This document shows positions 22,806 through 29,991 of a stretch of DNA of 50,752 bases, in pieces; the stretch's first letter is position 1, and each line of letters starts with the position of its first letter. The position numbers and the translations under genes are program-made. The notes below the pieces were generated by a model. That model ran no database searches. It was not told the origin of the DNA and was given only the letters and a program-made list of their open reading frames with translations. Origin of the DNA: an uncultured bacterium (lineage in GTDB: Bacteria; Acidobacteriota; Thermoanaerobaculia; Multivoradales; JAHEKO01); NCBI GenBank assembly GCA_905479655.1, contig CAJQNK010000014.1:1-50752 (forward strand), given 5' to 3'.

Positions 22806-23638
22806 CCCTCGCGTACCGGGGCGACGCGTATGCGGGCTGGCAACGCCAGGAGAACGCGCTGGCGGTGCAGCAGGTGTTGGAGGAGGCGCTGGCGGCGGTC
22901 CTGGGCCGGGCAGTGGCCGTCGTGGGGGCCGGTCGCACTGACGCCGGTGTGCACGCCCGCGGGCAGGAGGCGCACCTGGTCCGGAGCGGGCGCCCGGGCG
23001 GGGAGCTGTCGTTGCGATCGTTGATCCATGGGACGAACCACTTCCTTCCGGGGGATGTACGCGTGCTGCGGGCCTTCCGGATGCACCCCGGCTTCCACGC
23101 CCGGAAGAGCGCGATCGCCAAGGAGTACCGATACCGGTGGATCGCCGCTCGCGTCCTGTCGCCGCTCGACGCGCCGTTCGCGGCTCCTCTGCCGGCGGGC
23201 GCGGACCCCGAGCGGATGGCGGCGGCGGCCGAGCGACTTATGGGTCGTCACGATTTCTCGGCGTTCGCCCGCGCGGGCGGCGCCCACAGCCAGCCGTTCC
23301 GGCGGATCCTGGGTGTGCGCCTCCGGCGTTCCGGCGCGGTCCTGGAGCTCCGGCTGACGGGCGACGGGTTCCTGCGCGGCATGGTCCGCGCGATCGCCGG
23401 GACTCTCGTCCAGGTCGGTCTCGGGCGCCGGTCTCCGGAGGAGTTCGCCGCCCTGCTGGGGGGCGGGCCGCGGTCCGACGCGGGGCCCACGGCGCCGGCC
23501 TGTGGACTCGTCATGGAGCGGGTGGACTATGATCCGAGCGCGCCCCCTCTGGCCGCCGAGGCCGCGGGGCCCCGCAACCCGTTCGGCGACCCGGTCCATG
23601 AGCCCCCGCGGGGGCCGAGCGGGCCGCCCACCGTGTGA
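22790..23638 (+). CDS. truA: tRNA pseudouridine(38-40) synthase TruA
   Basis: A 282-residue enzyme that makes pseudouridine in the tRNA anticodon arm. It starts at ATG 22790, overlapping the preceding gene by 16 bases. The catalytic Asp51 lies in GAGRTDAGVHARGQ; other TruA marks are LAYRGDAYAGWQRQ at the N-terminus, FHARKSAIAKEYRYRW, MGRHDFSAFARAGG and GDGFLRGMVRAIAGTLVQVG. About 30 extra proline-rich residues extend the C-terminus past the usual end (VMERVDYD). It leads the uppS-cdsA-dxr run. Confidence 0.95.
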   Translation: MVYRLTLAYRGDAYAGWQRQENALAVQQVLEEALAAVLGRAVAVVGAGRTDAGVHARGQEAHLVRSGRPGGELSLRSLIHGTNHFLPGDVRVLRAFRMHPGFHARKSAIAKEYRYRWIAARVLSPLDAPFAAPLPAGADPERMAAAAERLMGRHDFSAFARAGGAHSQPFRRILGVRLRRSGAVLELRLTGDGFLRGMVRAIAGTLVQVGLGRRSPEEFAALLGGGPRSDAGPTAPACGLVMERVDYDPSAPPLAAEAAGPRNPFGDPVHEPPRGPSGPPTV

Positions 23639-23644
23639 TAACCT
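23636..23644 (+). promoter_or_regulatory. Extended -10 box at the truA stop, before uppS
   Basis: TGATAACCT includes the TGA stop of truA and ends 14 bases before the ATG at 23658. It could start a short-leader transcript for uppS-cdsA-dxr in addition to read-through. Confidence 0.45.
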
Positions 23645-23657
23645 CCTGCATTCCGTC

Positions 23658-24461
23658 ATGCGCGATCTCAGCCGGCTCGCTACGCCGGGAACCCCTGAAG
23701 AGTTGCTGGTGCGCCGGATCGATTTCGATCGGCTGCCGCGCCACGTGGGCGTCATCATGGACGGCAACGGCCGTTGGGCCACCGCCCAGGGCCGCCCGAG
23801 GGTGGACGGCCACCGCGAAGGGGTCAAGGCGGTCCGCGCCACGGTGGAGACCTGCGCCCGCCTGGGCATCGAGGTCCTGACGCTCTACGCGTTCTCGGTG
23901 GAGAACTGGAAGCGTCCGCGCTACGAGGTCTGGACGCTCATGAACCTCCTGAAGGAGTACCTGCGCCGAGAGATCGACAGCCTGGTCGAGAACGACATCC
24001 GGCTCGGGGTGATCGGGCGGTGGCGCGACCTCGACCCTTCGGTCGTGCGGGCGATCGAGGCCGCCCTCGAGCGCAGCAGGGACTGCCGCCGGATGACCCT
24101 GAACGTCGCCCTCAACTACTCGGGCCGTTGTGAGATCGTCGACGCCTGCCGGCGCATCGTCACGGACTGGGCCGCCGGCAAGCGGGCGGACATCGACGAG
24201 GAGACGATCGGACGCTATCTCTACACCTCCGGGCAGCCCGACCTGGACCTTCTCGTGCGCACCTCGGGCGAGCTGCGTCTCAGCAACTTCCTCCTGTGGC
24301 AGGTGGCCTACTCGGAGCTCTGGGTGACGCCGACCCTTTGGCCCGATTTCCGGGCCAAGGACCTGTTCGAGGCCATCGTCGACTACCAGGCGCGTGATCG
24401 CCGCTACGGGACGGTCGCGGAGGAGGGCGGAGAGCCGGCCCAGGAGCGTCGGCCGGGCTAG
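23658..24461 (+). CDS. uppS: Isoprenyl (undecaprenyl) diphosphate synthase
   Basis: A 267-residue cis-prenyltransferase that extends farnesyl diphosphate with isopentenyl diphosphate to the C55 carrier for wall and glycan synthesis. Key marks: HVGVIMDGNGRWA (catalytic Asp35), GHREGVKAVR, TLYAFSVENWKRP, LNVALNYSGR and the C-terminal LLVRTSGELRLSNFLLWQ plus YSELWVTPTLWPDF. About 20 N-terminal and 20 C-terminal residues exceed the core. The TAG stop shares its G with the GTG of cdsA, so the two are coupled. Confidence 0.95.
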   Translation: MRDLSRLATPGTPEELLVRRIDFDRLPRHVGVIMDGNGRWATAQGRPRVDGHREGVKAVRATVETCARLGIEVLTLYAFSVENWKRPRYEVWTLMNLLKEYLRREIDSLVENDIRLGVIGRWRDLDPSVVRAIEAALERSRDCRRMTLNVALNYSGRCEIVDACRRIVTDWAAGKRADIDEETIGRYLYTSGQPDLDLLVRTSGELRLSNFLLWQVAYSELWVTPTLWPDFRAKDLFEAIVDYQARDRRYGTVAEEGGEPAQERRPG

Positions 24462-25288
24462 TGCAGCGATTCCTCACCGCGGCGGTCCTGCTGCCCCTGG
24501 CGCTGGCCGTCGTCTTCCTCCTGCCGCCGGCGCCCTTCCTGATCTGCGTCCTGGTGGCCGTGGAGTGGGCCGTCTGGGAGTACGTCCGGATGGGCCGTCG
24601 CTGGGCCCCCCAGGCGCCCCTGGCGTCGCTGCTCCTGCTGGTTCCGATCGCGGTGGCGATCCTGGCGCCGGAGGCCTGGGGGCTCGGGCGGCACGCGGGA
24701 GGTGGAGAGCCGCTTCTGATGGCCGGGGTCGTCCTGGCGGTCGGGCTCCCGACGCTCGTGCTCCTGGGGCGGACCCCGATCCACGAGGGCCTACCCGCCC
24801 TGGGGATCCTCGCGTTCGGACTGCCCTACTTCGTGGTGCCGACGCTGAGCGTGTTTCGGCTCTGGCTGCTGGACGTGTCGGCCCTGATCCTGCTTCTGGC
24901 GATCGTCTGGACGGGGGACACCGCGGCCTACTACTTCGGCAAGCGGTGGGGTCGTCATCGGCTCGCGCCGACCGTCAGCCCGAGGAAGAGCTGGGAGGGA
25001 TCGACCGCGGGTCTGCTGGGCGCGATCGTCGTCGCGGCCCTGTGGAGCTCCTGGCAGCTGGGAGTCGTCGAGCCGGCGATCCTGGGGGTTGCCGCGATCA
25101 CCTCCGTGGCGGCGCAGATGGGCGACCTGGTGGAGTCGATGATCAAGCGCGCCGCCCACGTCAAGGACTCGGGGGGTGTCCTGCCGGGGCACGGGGGGGT
25201 CCTCGACCGCATCGACGCCCTGCTCTTCGCGGCGCCCGTCCTCTGGCTGGGGCTGCGTTTCGTCGGCCTGGCCGAGGCCCTGCCGTGA
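24461..25288 (+). CDS. cdsA: Phosphatidate cytidylyltransferase
   Basis: A 275-residue inner-membrane enzyme making CDP-diacylglycerol from phosphatidate and CTP, the branch point of phospholipid synthesis. About eight membrane segments are visible. The CTP-transferase signature is complete: SMIKRAAHVKDSGGVLPGHG, then GVLDRIDALLF. A second conserved block is DTAAYYFGKRWGRHRLAPTV followed by SPRKSWEG. GTG start overlaps the uppS stop by one base and its own stop overlaps the dxr GTG. Confidence 0.94.
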   Translation: MQRFLTAAVLLPLALAVVFLLPPAPFLICVLVAVEWAVWEYVRMGRRWAPQAPLASLLLLVPIAVAILAPEAWGLGRHAGGGEPLLMAGVVLAVGLPTLVLLGRTPIHEGLPALGILAFGLPYFVVPTLSVFRLWLLDVSALILLLAIVWTGDTAAYYFGKRWGRHRLAPTVSPRKSWEGSTAGLLGAIVVAALWSSWQLGVVEPAILGVAAITSVAAQMGDLVESMIKRAAHVKDSGGVLPGHGGVLDRIDALLFAAPVLWLGLRFVGLAEALP

Positions 25289-26445
25289 CTCTGGGCCTCG
25301 CCGTTCTGGGCTCCACCGGCTCCGTCGGCACGAGCGCGCTCGAGGTCGTGCGCCATCACCCGGATCGCCTGCACGTCGTGACCCTGGCGGCCAAGGGAAG
25401 GCGGCTCGCGGAGCTCCTCGAGCAGGTGCGGGAGTTCCGGCCGGTCCAGGTGGCGGTGGCGGACCCGGCGACGGCCCGGGAGCTGGCGGCCGCCGTCCCC
25501 GAGGGGGTCGAGGTGGTCGCGGGTGACGAGGCCGCCGGGATCGCCGCGACCCATCCGGACGTCGACCGGGTGGTCGCCGCGATGGTGGGGGCCGCCGGGC
25601 TGCCGGCCACCTACGCCGCCATCGGCGCGGGCAAGGACGTGGCGTTGGCCAACAAGGAGTCGCTGGTCGTCGCCGGCCGCCTGCTCACCGAGCTCGCTGC
25701 CGCCAAGGGGGTGGCCCTCCTGCCGGTCGACTCGGAGCACGTCGCCATCCACCAGGCGTTGCGCGGTGGCCGGCCCGAGGAGGTCCGGCGACTGGTGCTC
25801 ACGGCTTCCGGCGGTCCCTTCCGCGAGCGGGAGGCGTCGACCTGGGGCGAGATCCTGCCCGAGGAGGCCCTGCGCCATCCGACCTGGAGCATGGGCGCGA
25901 AGATCACGATCGACTCGGCGACGCTGATGAACAAGGGGCTGGAGCTCATCGAGGCGAGCCATCTGTTCGGGGTGCCGGGAGAGCGTCTCGACGTGGTGGT
26001 CCACCCCCAGTCCATCGTCCACTCCCTGGTCGAGTTCCGTGACGGCTCGTGGCTCGCCCAGCTCTCCGTCAACGACATGGTCTTCCCGATCCAGTATGCA
26101 TTGGCCTACCCGGAACGTTGGGAGAACCGCTTCCCGCGTCTCGGTCTCGCCGACGTCGGACACCTGGACTTCGAGCCGCTCGACGGGGATCGCTTCCCGG
26201 CCGTCGCCCTGGCCCGCCAGGCCCTGGAGGCCGGAGACAGCGGCCCGGCCGTCCTCAACGCCGCCAACGAGGAGGCGGTCCACGCGTTCCTGGACCACAG
26301 GATCTCCTTCCCGGCGGTGGTCGACACGGTGCGCGCCGTTCTCGATTCCCACGAGGCGGTGGCGGTCGGCACGCTGGAAGAGGCTCTCGAGTGGGACCGG
26401 TGGGGACGGGAGCGGGCGAGAGAGCGGCTGCGGGCCATCGGCTAG
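25285..26445 (+). CDS. dxr: 1-deoxy-D-xylulose 5-phosphate reductoisomerase
   Basis: A 386-residue enzyme of the MEP isoprenoid pathway; it makes 2-C-methyl-D-erythritol 4-phosphate with NADPH and a divalent metal. Evidence: NADPH motif LAVLGSTGSVGTSALEVV at the N-terminus, LANKESLVVAG, metal site PVDSEHVAIHQAL, LTASGGPFRERE, HPTWSMGAKITIDSATLMNK and ASHLFGVPGERLDVVVHPQS. The start is GTG at 25285 (GTGA overlap with cdsA). Product feeds UppS upstream, so the cluster covers both precursor and carrier synthesis. Confidence 0.96.
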   Translation: MTLGLAVLGSTGSVGTSALEVVRHHPDRLHVVTLAAKGRRLAELLEQVREFRPVQVAVADPATARELAAAVPEGVEVVAGDEAAGIAATHPDVDRVVAAMVGAAGLPATYAAIGAGKDVALANKESLVVAGRLLTELAAAKGVALLPVDSEHVAIHQALRGGRPEEVRRLVLTASGGPFREREASTWGEILPEEALRHPTWSMGAKITIDSATLMNKGLELIEASHLFGVPGERLDVVVHPQSIVHSLVEFRDGSWLAQLSVNDMVFPIQYALAYPERWENRFPRLGLADVGHLDFEPLDGDRFPAVALARQALEAGDSGPAVLNAANEEAVHAFLDHRISFPAVVDTVRAVLDSHEAVAVGTLEEALEWDRWGRERARERLRAIG

Positions 26446-26518
26446 CGCGCGGCCCCGTGGCCCGCAACCCGTGACCCCCGACCCGTGACCGGGGCCTTCC
26501 CCTCCCGACGCCCGACCG

Positions 26519-26527
26519 CGCTAGACT
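26519..26527 (+). promoter_or_regulatory. -10-like box just upstream of rseP
   Basis: CGCTAGACT ends 10 bases before the ATG at 26538; its core TAGACT is identical to the box before the PASTA gene at 39644. The 92-base gap after dxr also contains a short direct repeat of ACCCGTGACC. No -35 seen. Confidence 0.4.
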
Positions 26528-26537
26528 CCCCCCCGCC

Positions 26538-27857
26538 ATGCTCGACGTCTTGACCAACGCGCTCGCCTTCCTGTTCGCCCTCGCGGTGATCATCTTCGTC
26601 CACGAGGCCGGACACCTGCTGATGGCGAAGGCCTTCGGCGTCCGGGTCCTCACCTTCTCGCTGGGTTTCGGCCGGAGGATCTGGGGCTTCGAGCGGGGCG
26701 GGACCGACTACCGCGTCTCCCTGGTGCCGCTCGGCGGCTACGTCCGCCTGGGCGGCGAGGAGCCCGACGAGGTCTCCGACGACCCGGCCGAGTTCCTCAA
26801 CAAGCCGCGTTGGCAGAGGGTCCTGGTCTACCTGGCCGGGCCCGCCATGAACGTCGTGCTCTCGGTCCTGCTCATCGCGGGTGCGATGATGGCGGGCGTC
26901 CAGGTGGCAGGGGTGCGGGACGCCCCGGCGGTGGTGGGTACGGTGGAGGCGGGCTCGCCCGCGGAGGCGGCGGGCCTCGAGTCCGGCGACAAGATCGTCT
27001 CCATCGACGGCGCGCCGGTGGAGAAGTGGTCCAAGGTGCAGTTCGAGATCACCACCTCGCCGGAGCAACGGCTGGAGTTCGTCGTGGAGCGGGGCGGCCG
27101 AACGGTCGAGGTGACCCTCGAGCCGGTCAAGGTGCCGAAGTACGAGTTCGGTTACGCGGGCGTCTTCCCGGAGCTCCTGCCCAGCGTCTCGCGGGTCGTG
27201 GCGGACAGCCCGGCCGCGAAGGCCGGGTTCGAGGCCGGCGACGAGATCCGCGCGGTGGACGGCCAAGGGGTGGCCGATCAGGTCGCCTTCGTGGAGTACA
27301 TCCAGCAGCATCCTGCCGAGCGGGTCGAGGTGCGGGTGGCGCGGGGCGGCAAGCTGGTGACGCTGGGTGTCGTACCCGAGACCGTGGAGGACGGCACGGG
27401 TCGGATCGGCGTCGAGCTTCGCACTTTCGCGCGCTACGGCCCCGTCGAGGCCCTGGTCGAGAGTGTCCGCTACAACTGGCAGGTCGCCGGCGAGACCATG
27501 GCCGTCCTGGGCAAGATCTTCACGGGTCGGCTGAAGGCTCGGAGCGCTCTCTCGGGGCCGATCGAGATCGCCGCTCACAGCGGCGCCGCCGCGCGCCAGG
27601 GGTTCACGGACCTCATCTTCCTGATGGGGCTCATCAGCGTGAGCATCGCGATCCTCAACCTCCTGCCGATCCCGGTGCTCGACGGAGGCCAGATCGCCAT
27701 GCTCCTGGTCGAGAGCGTGCTCCGACGCGACCTGCCGTTGATGCTGAAGGAGCGCATCCATCAGGTCGGCTTCGTCCTCATCCTGCTCCTGATGGTGACG
27801 GTGCTCTACTTCGACCTGACGAAGAACCTCCCGGCCGGGCTCCTGCCCGGCTCCTGA
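26538..27857 (+). CDS. rseP: Site-2 intramembrane metalloprotease RseP
   Basis: A 439-residue inner-membrane zinc protease that cuts anti-sigma factors and remnant signal peptides. The HExxH motif is HEAGH at residues 22-26 in the first membrane helix; the second zinc motif is LLPIPVLDGG near residue 375. Two PDZ domains lie between: one around VEAGSPAEAAGLESGDKIVS, the other around VADSPAAKAGFEAGDEIRA. Four membrane segments are visible. It follows dxr, an arrangement common in bacteria, and is followed 16 bases later by a peroxiredoxin-like gene. Confidence 0.95.
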   Translation: MLDVLTNALAFLFALAVIIFVHEAGHLLMAKAFGVRVLTFSLGFGRRIWGFERGGTDYRVSLVPLGGYVRLGGEEPDEVSDDPAEFLNKPRWQRVLVYLAGPAMNVVLSVLLIAGAMMAGVQVAGVRDAPAVVGTVEAGSPAEAAGLESGDKIVSIDGAPVEKWSKVQFEITTSPEQRLEFVVERGGRTVEVTLEPVKVPKYEFGYAGVFPELLPSVSRVVADSPAAKAGFEAGDEIRAVDGQGVADQVAFVEYIQQHPAERVEVRVARGGKLVTLGVVPETVEDGTGRIGVELRTFARYGPVEALVESVRYNWQVAGETMAVLGKIFTGRLKARSALSGPIEIAAHSGAAARQGFTDLIFLMGLISVSIAILNLLPIPVLDGGQIAMLLVESVLRRDLPLMLKERIHQVGFVLILLLMVTVLYFDLTKNLPAGLLPGS

Positions 27858-27873
27858 CGACGGAGTGGCCACC

Positions 27874-28401
27874 ATGGATCTGAAGCTCGCTGTTGGTGAC
27901 GAGGCCCCGGACTTCGATCTCACCTCGACCGAGGGCGTGGTCCTCATGTTGCGCGACGAGGTGCCCCGTTCGGCGGTCCTCCTCTACTTCTTCGCCGACC
28001 CGGCGGACAAGCGCGCCCGGGAGGACCTGTCGGCGCTCGGCAGGCACTGCGAGCGGCTGATGAGGGGCAACATCAAGGTCCTGGCGATCTCGCCGGCGAA
28101 GCTCGACGAGCTGAAGGCCCTCCAGCGCGAGCTCCACCTGCTGTTCCCGTTGCTGGTGGACGACCGGGGCTTCCGCAAGGCCTACGGCGTCGACCTCGAG
28201 CCGGAGGAAGAGGGGAAGGCGCGCCAGCCCGGGCTCTTCCTGGTGGACCGCCGCCAGACGGTGCGCTGGTCGGCCAATCCCCTGGCGGAGGTGGAGGGCG
28301 CCCTGGGTCAGATCGAGAAGATGGCCGAGACCCTGCCGTCATCGACCTCGGGGTACCCGCGCAGCGTGGTCAACGGCTGGGTGGATCGCTGGGCCAACTA
28401 G
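27874..28401 (+). CDS. Peroxiredoxin-like (AhpC/TSA fold) protein lacking the usual peroxidatic cysteine
   Basis: A 175-residue cytosolic protein with a thioredoxin-like AhpC/TSA fold: LAVGDEAPDFDLTSTEGVV at the start, SAVLLYFF at residues 33-40, VLAISPAKLDELKALQ, LLFPLLVDDRGFRKAYGV and PGLFLVDRRQTVRW. In true peroxiredoxins the strand is followed by a TPGCT-type motif; here it reads ADPADKRARED and has no Cys. The only Cys is Cys59 in GRHCERL, well after that site. It is thus a peroxiredoxin relative that probably lost, or moved, the catalytic residue. ATG 27874 is preferred over GTG 27865 because GGAG (27862-27865) is at the right distance. The 3' end overlaps the convergent permease gene by 32 bases. 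Confidence 0.75.
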   Translation: MDLKLAVGDEAPDFDLTSTEGVVLMLRDEVPRSAVLLYFFADPADKRAREDLSALGRHCERLMRGNIKVLAISPAKLDELKALQRELHLLFPLLVDDRGFRKAYGVDLEPEEEGKARQPGLFLVDRRQTVRWSANPLAEVEGALGQIEKMAETLPSSTSGYPRSVVNGWVDRWAN

Positions 28402-29782
28402 GTCGTCGGGCGGACAGGCCGCCTCCCCGCCCCCTGAAGAACCGGTACACCGGCAGCCCCGCCAGGATCAGCAGGGCGCCGGCGCCGGTGGGGCCGGGGC
28501 TCTCGACGATGGAGTTGACGACCAGGAGCAGGCAGCCGGCGGCGAAGACCGCCGCGCAGAGGCGGCCGGCGACGGTGGGGCGGGGCAGGTCGCCGCGACG
28601 GTTCAGGCGGAAGAGGCCGGCGGCGGCCAGGCCGGCGAAGAGGACGACGGCGAAGCCGGTGTAGAGGATCAGCTGCTCGAAGGTGGCGGTGACGACGAGG
28701 ACAGTGCTCCAGAGGGCCTGGGCGAGCACCGAGCGCGCGGGTACGCCGGTGCGGGCGCTGGCTGCGCGCAGCAGGTCGGGGGCCAGGCCGTCGCGCGCCA
28801 TGGCGAGGTAGACCCGGGGCGCGGCCACGAGCATGGCGCTGACGCTGGACGCCAGGGCCAGGAGGATCACCGGATCCAGGAGGCGCGGTCCGAGGCCGCC
28901 GAAGGCGGCGGACGCCGCCCGGTCACCGACCTCGACCACCGAGGCCATGCCGGCGAGGCCCAGCGTCTTGACGAAGAAGAGGTTCAACCCCAGGTAGAGC
29001 GCGATCACCGCGAGGGTGCCGGCGAGCAGCCCGAGGCGCAGACTGCGGGCCGGGCGCTTCAGCTCCTCGGCGACGTAGACGGCGGCGTTCCAGCCGCTAT
29101 AGGTGAAGAGCACGGGGATGAGCGCCAGCAGCCAGCTGCCGGCGTCGGCCGCTCCCGGTGCGGTCGCCGTGGCTTCCACGGTGGCTCCCACGGAGGCTCC
29201 CATGGCGGCCCGGCCCCAGACCAGGCCGGCGACGGTGAGGGCGACCACCGTCGCCGCGCAGGCGACGGCCAGGCCGTTCTGGACGACGCGACCCGAGCGG
29301 AAGCCGGCCAGGTGGGCGGCGGTCACCATCCACAGGAGGGCCAGCGCCAGGAGCGCCTCGCCGGACAGGGCGCCGAGAGGGCCGAGGTCGATGCCGGCCA
29401 GCTCGAGGGAGGGCACGAGACGCGCCAGGTAGGCGGCGAAGCCGACGGCGGAGGCCGCGATGGCGCCGGAGAAGCCGGCCACGAAGGAGGTCCAGCCGGC
29501 GAGGAACCCCATGGCCGGACCCCAGGCCTCGCGCAGGTAGAGGTACTCGCCGCCGGCCCGCGGCAGCGCCGCCCCCAGATCGGCGTAGGCGCGGGCGCCG
29601 AGGAGGGCGAAGAGACCCCCGGCGAGCCAGACGGAGAGGTAGGCGGCCGGGCTCGCCACCAGTCCCGCGACGATGCCCGGGGTCGTGAAGATGCCGACGC
29701 CGACGACGTTGGAGATCACCAGGAGGAATCCGTCCGCCACGCCGAGGCGGCGCTCCAGGGTCTCGGGGCCGGGAGAGCTCAC
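28370..29782 (-). CDS. APC superfamily amino-acid permease
   Basis: A 470-residue inner-membrane transporter with about 12 membrane segments. The N-terminus LGVADGFLLVISNVVGVGIF followed by TTPGIV is the hallmark unwound first helix of APC transporters; ALPRAGGEYLYLREAWGP and TYSGWNAAVYVAEELKRPAR are further family marks. It most resembles the LAT/cationic amino-acid type. GTG start at 29782. The gene lies downstream of the kinase/peptidase/aminotransferase fusion on the same strand after ~210 bases, so the two may serve the same amino compound. Substrate is not predictable from the sequence alone. Confidence 0.88.
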   Translation of the reverse strand: MSSPGPETLERRLGVADGFLLVISNVVGVGIFTTPGIVAGLVASPAAYLSVWLAGGLFALLGARAYADLGAALPRAGGEYLYLREAWGPAMGFLAGWTSFVAGFSGAIAASAVGFAAYLARLVPSLELAGIDLGPLGALSGEALLALALLWMVTAAHLAGFRSGRVVQNGLAVACAATVVALTVAGLVWGRAAMGASVGATVEATATAPGAADAGSWLLALIPVLFTYSGWNAAVYVAEELKRPARSLRLGLLAGTLAVIALYLGLNLFFVKTLGLAGMASVVEVGDRAASAAFGGLGPRLLDPVILLALASSVSAMLVAAPRVYLAMARDGLAPDLLRAASARTGVPARSVLAQALWSTVLVVTATFEQLILYTGFAVVLFAGLAAAGLFRLNRRGDLPRPTVAGRLCAAVFAAGCLLLVVNSIVESPGPTGAGALLILAGLPVYRFFRGRGGGLSARRPSWPSDPPSR

Positions 29783-29956
29783 CGGCAGCTGCCCTCCCGC
29801 GCGGTGTGCCGCCGGGCCGGGCGTTGGATCGGGTCGGTCGGGGGCATGGGGGCGCGGCGACGCGTCGTCGGGACGGCGGGAGGGCCGGAGGGTGGGAGCC
29901 TCGGGACGGTTCGGCGGGTCATCCTACCGGGTCGGGAGCGGGAAGCCGGCGAGAGA

Positions 29957-29985
29957 GACTCACGCAGAGCCGCGAAGACGCCGAT
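29957..29985. repeat. Octamer repeat, degenerate family A copy
   Basis: GACTCACGCAGAGCCGCGAA followed by GACGCCGATCC resembles the octamer tracts at 2401, 17098 and 19304. It lies in the 209-base gap between the permease gene and the fusion gene; the rest of the gap shows no gene. Confidence 0.5.
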
Positions 29986-29991
29986 CCCAGC

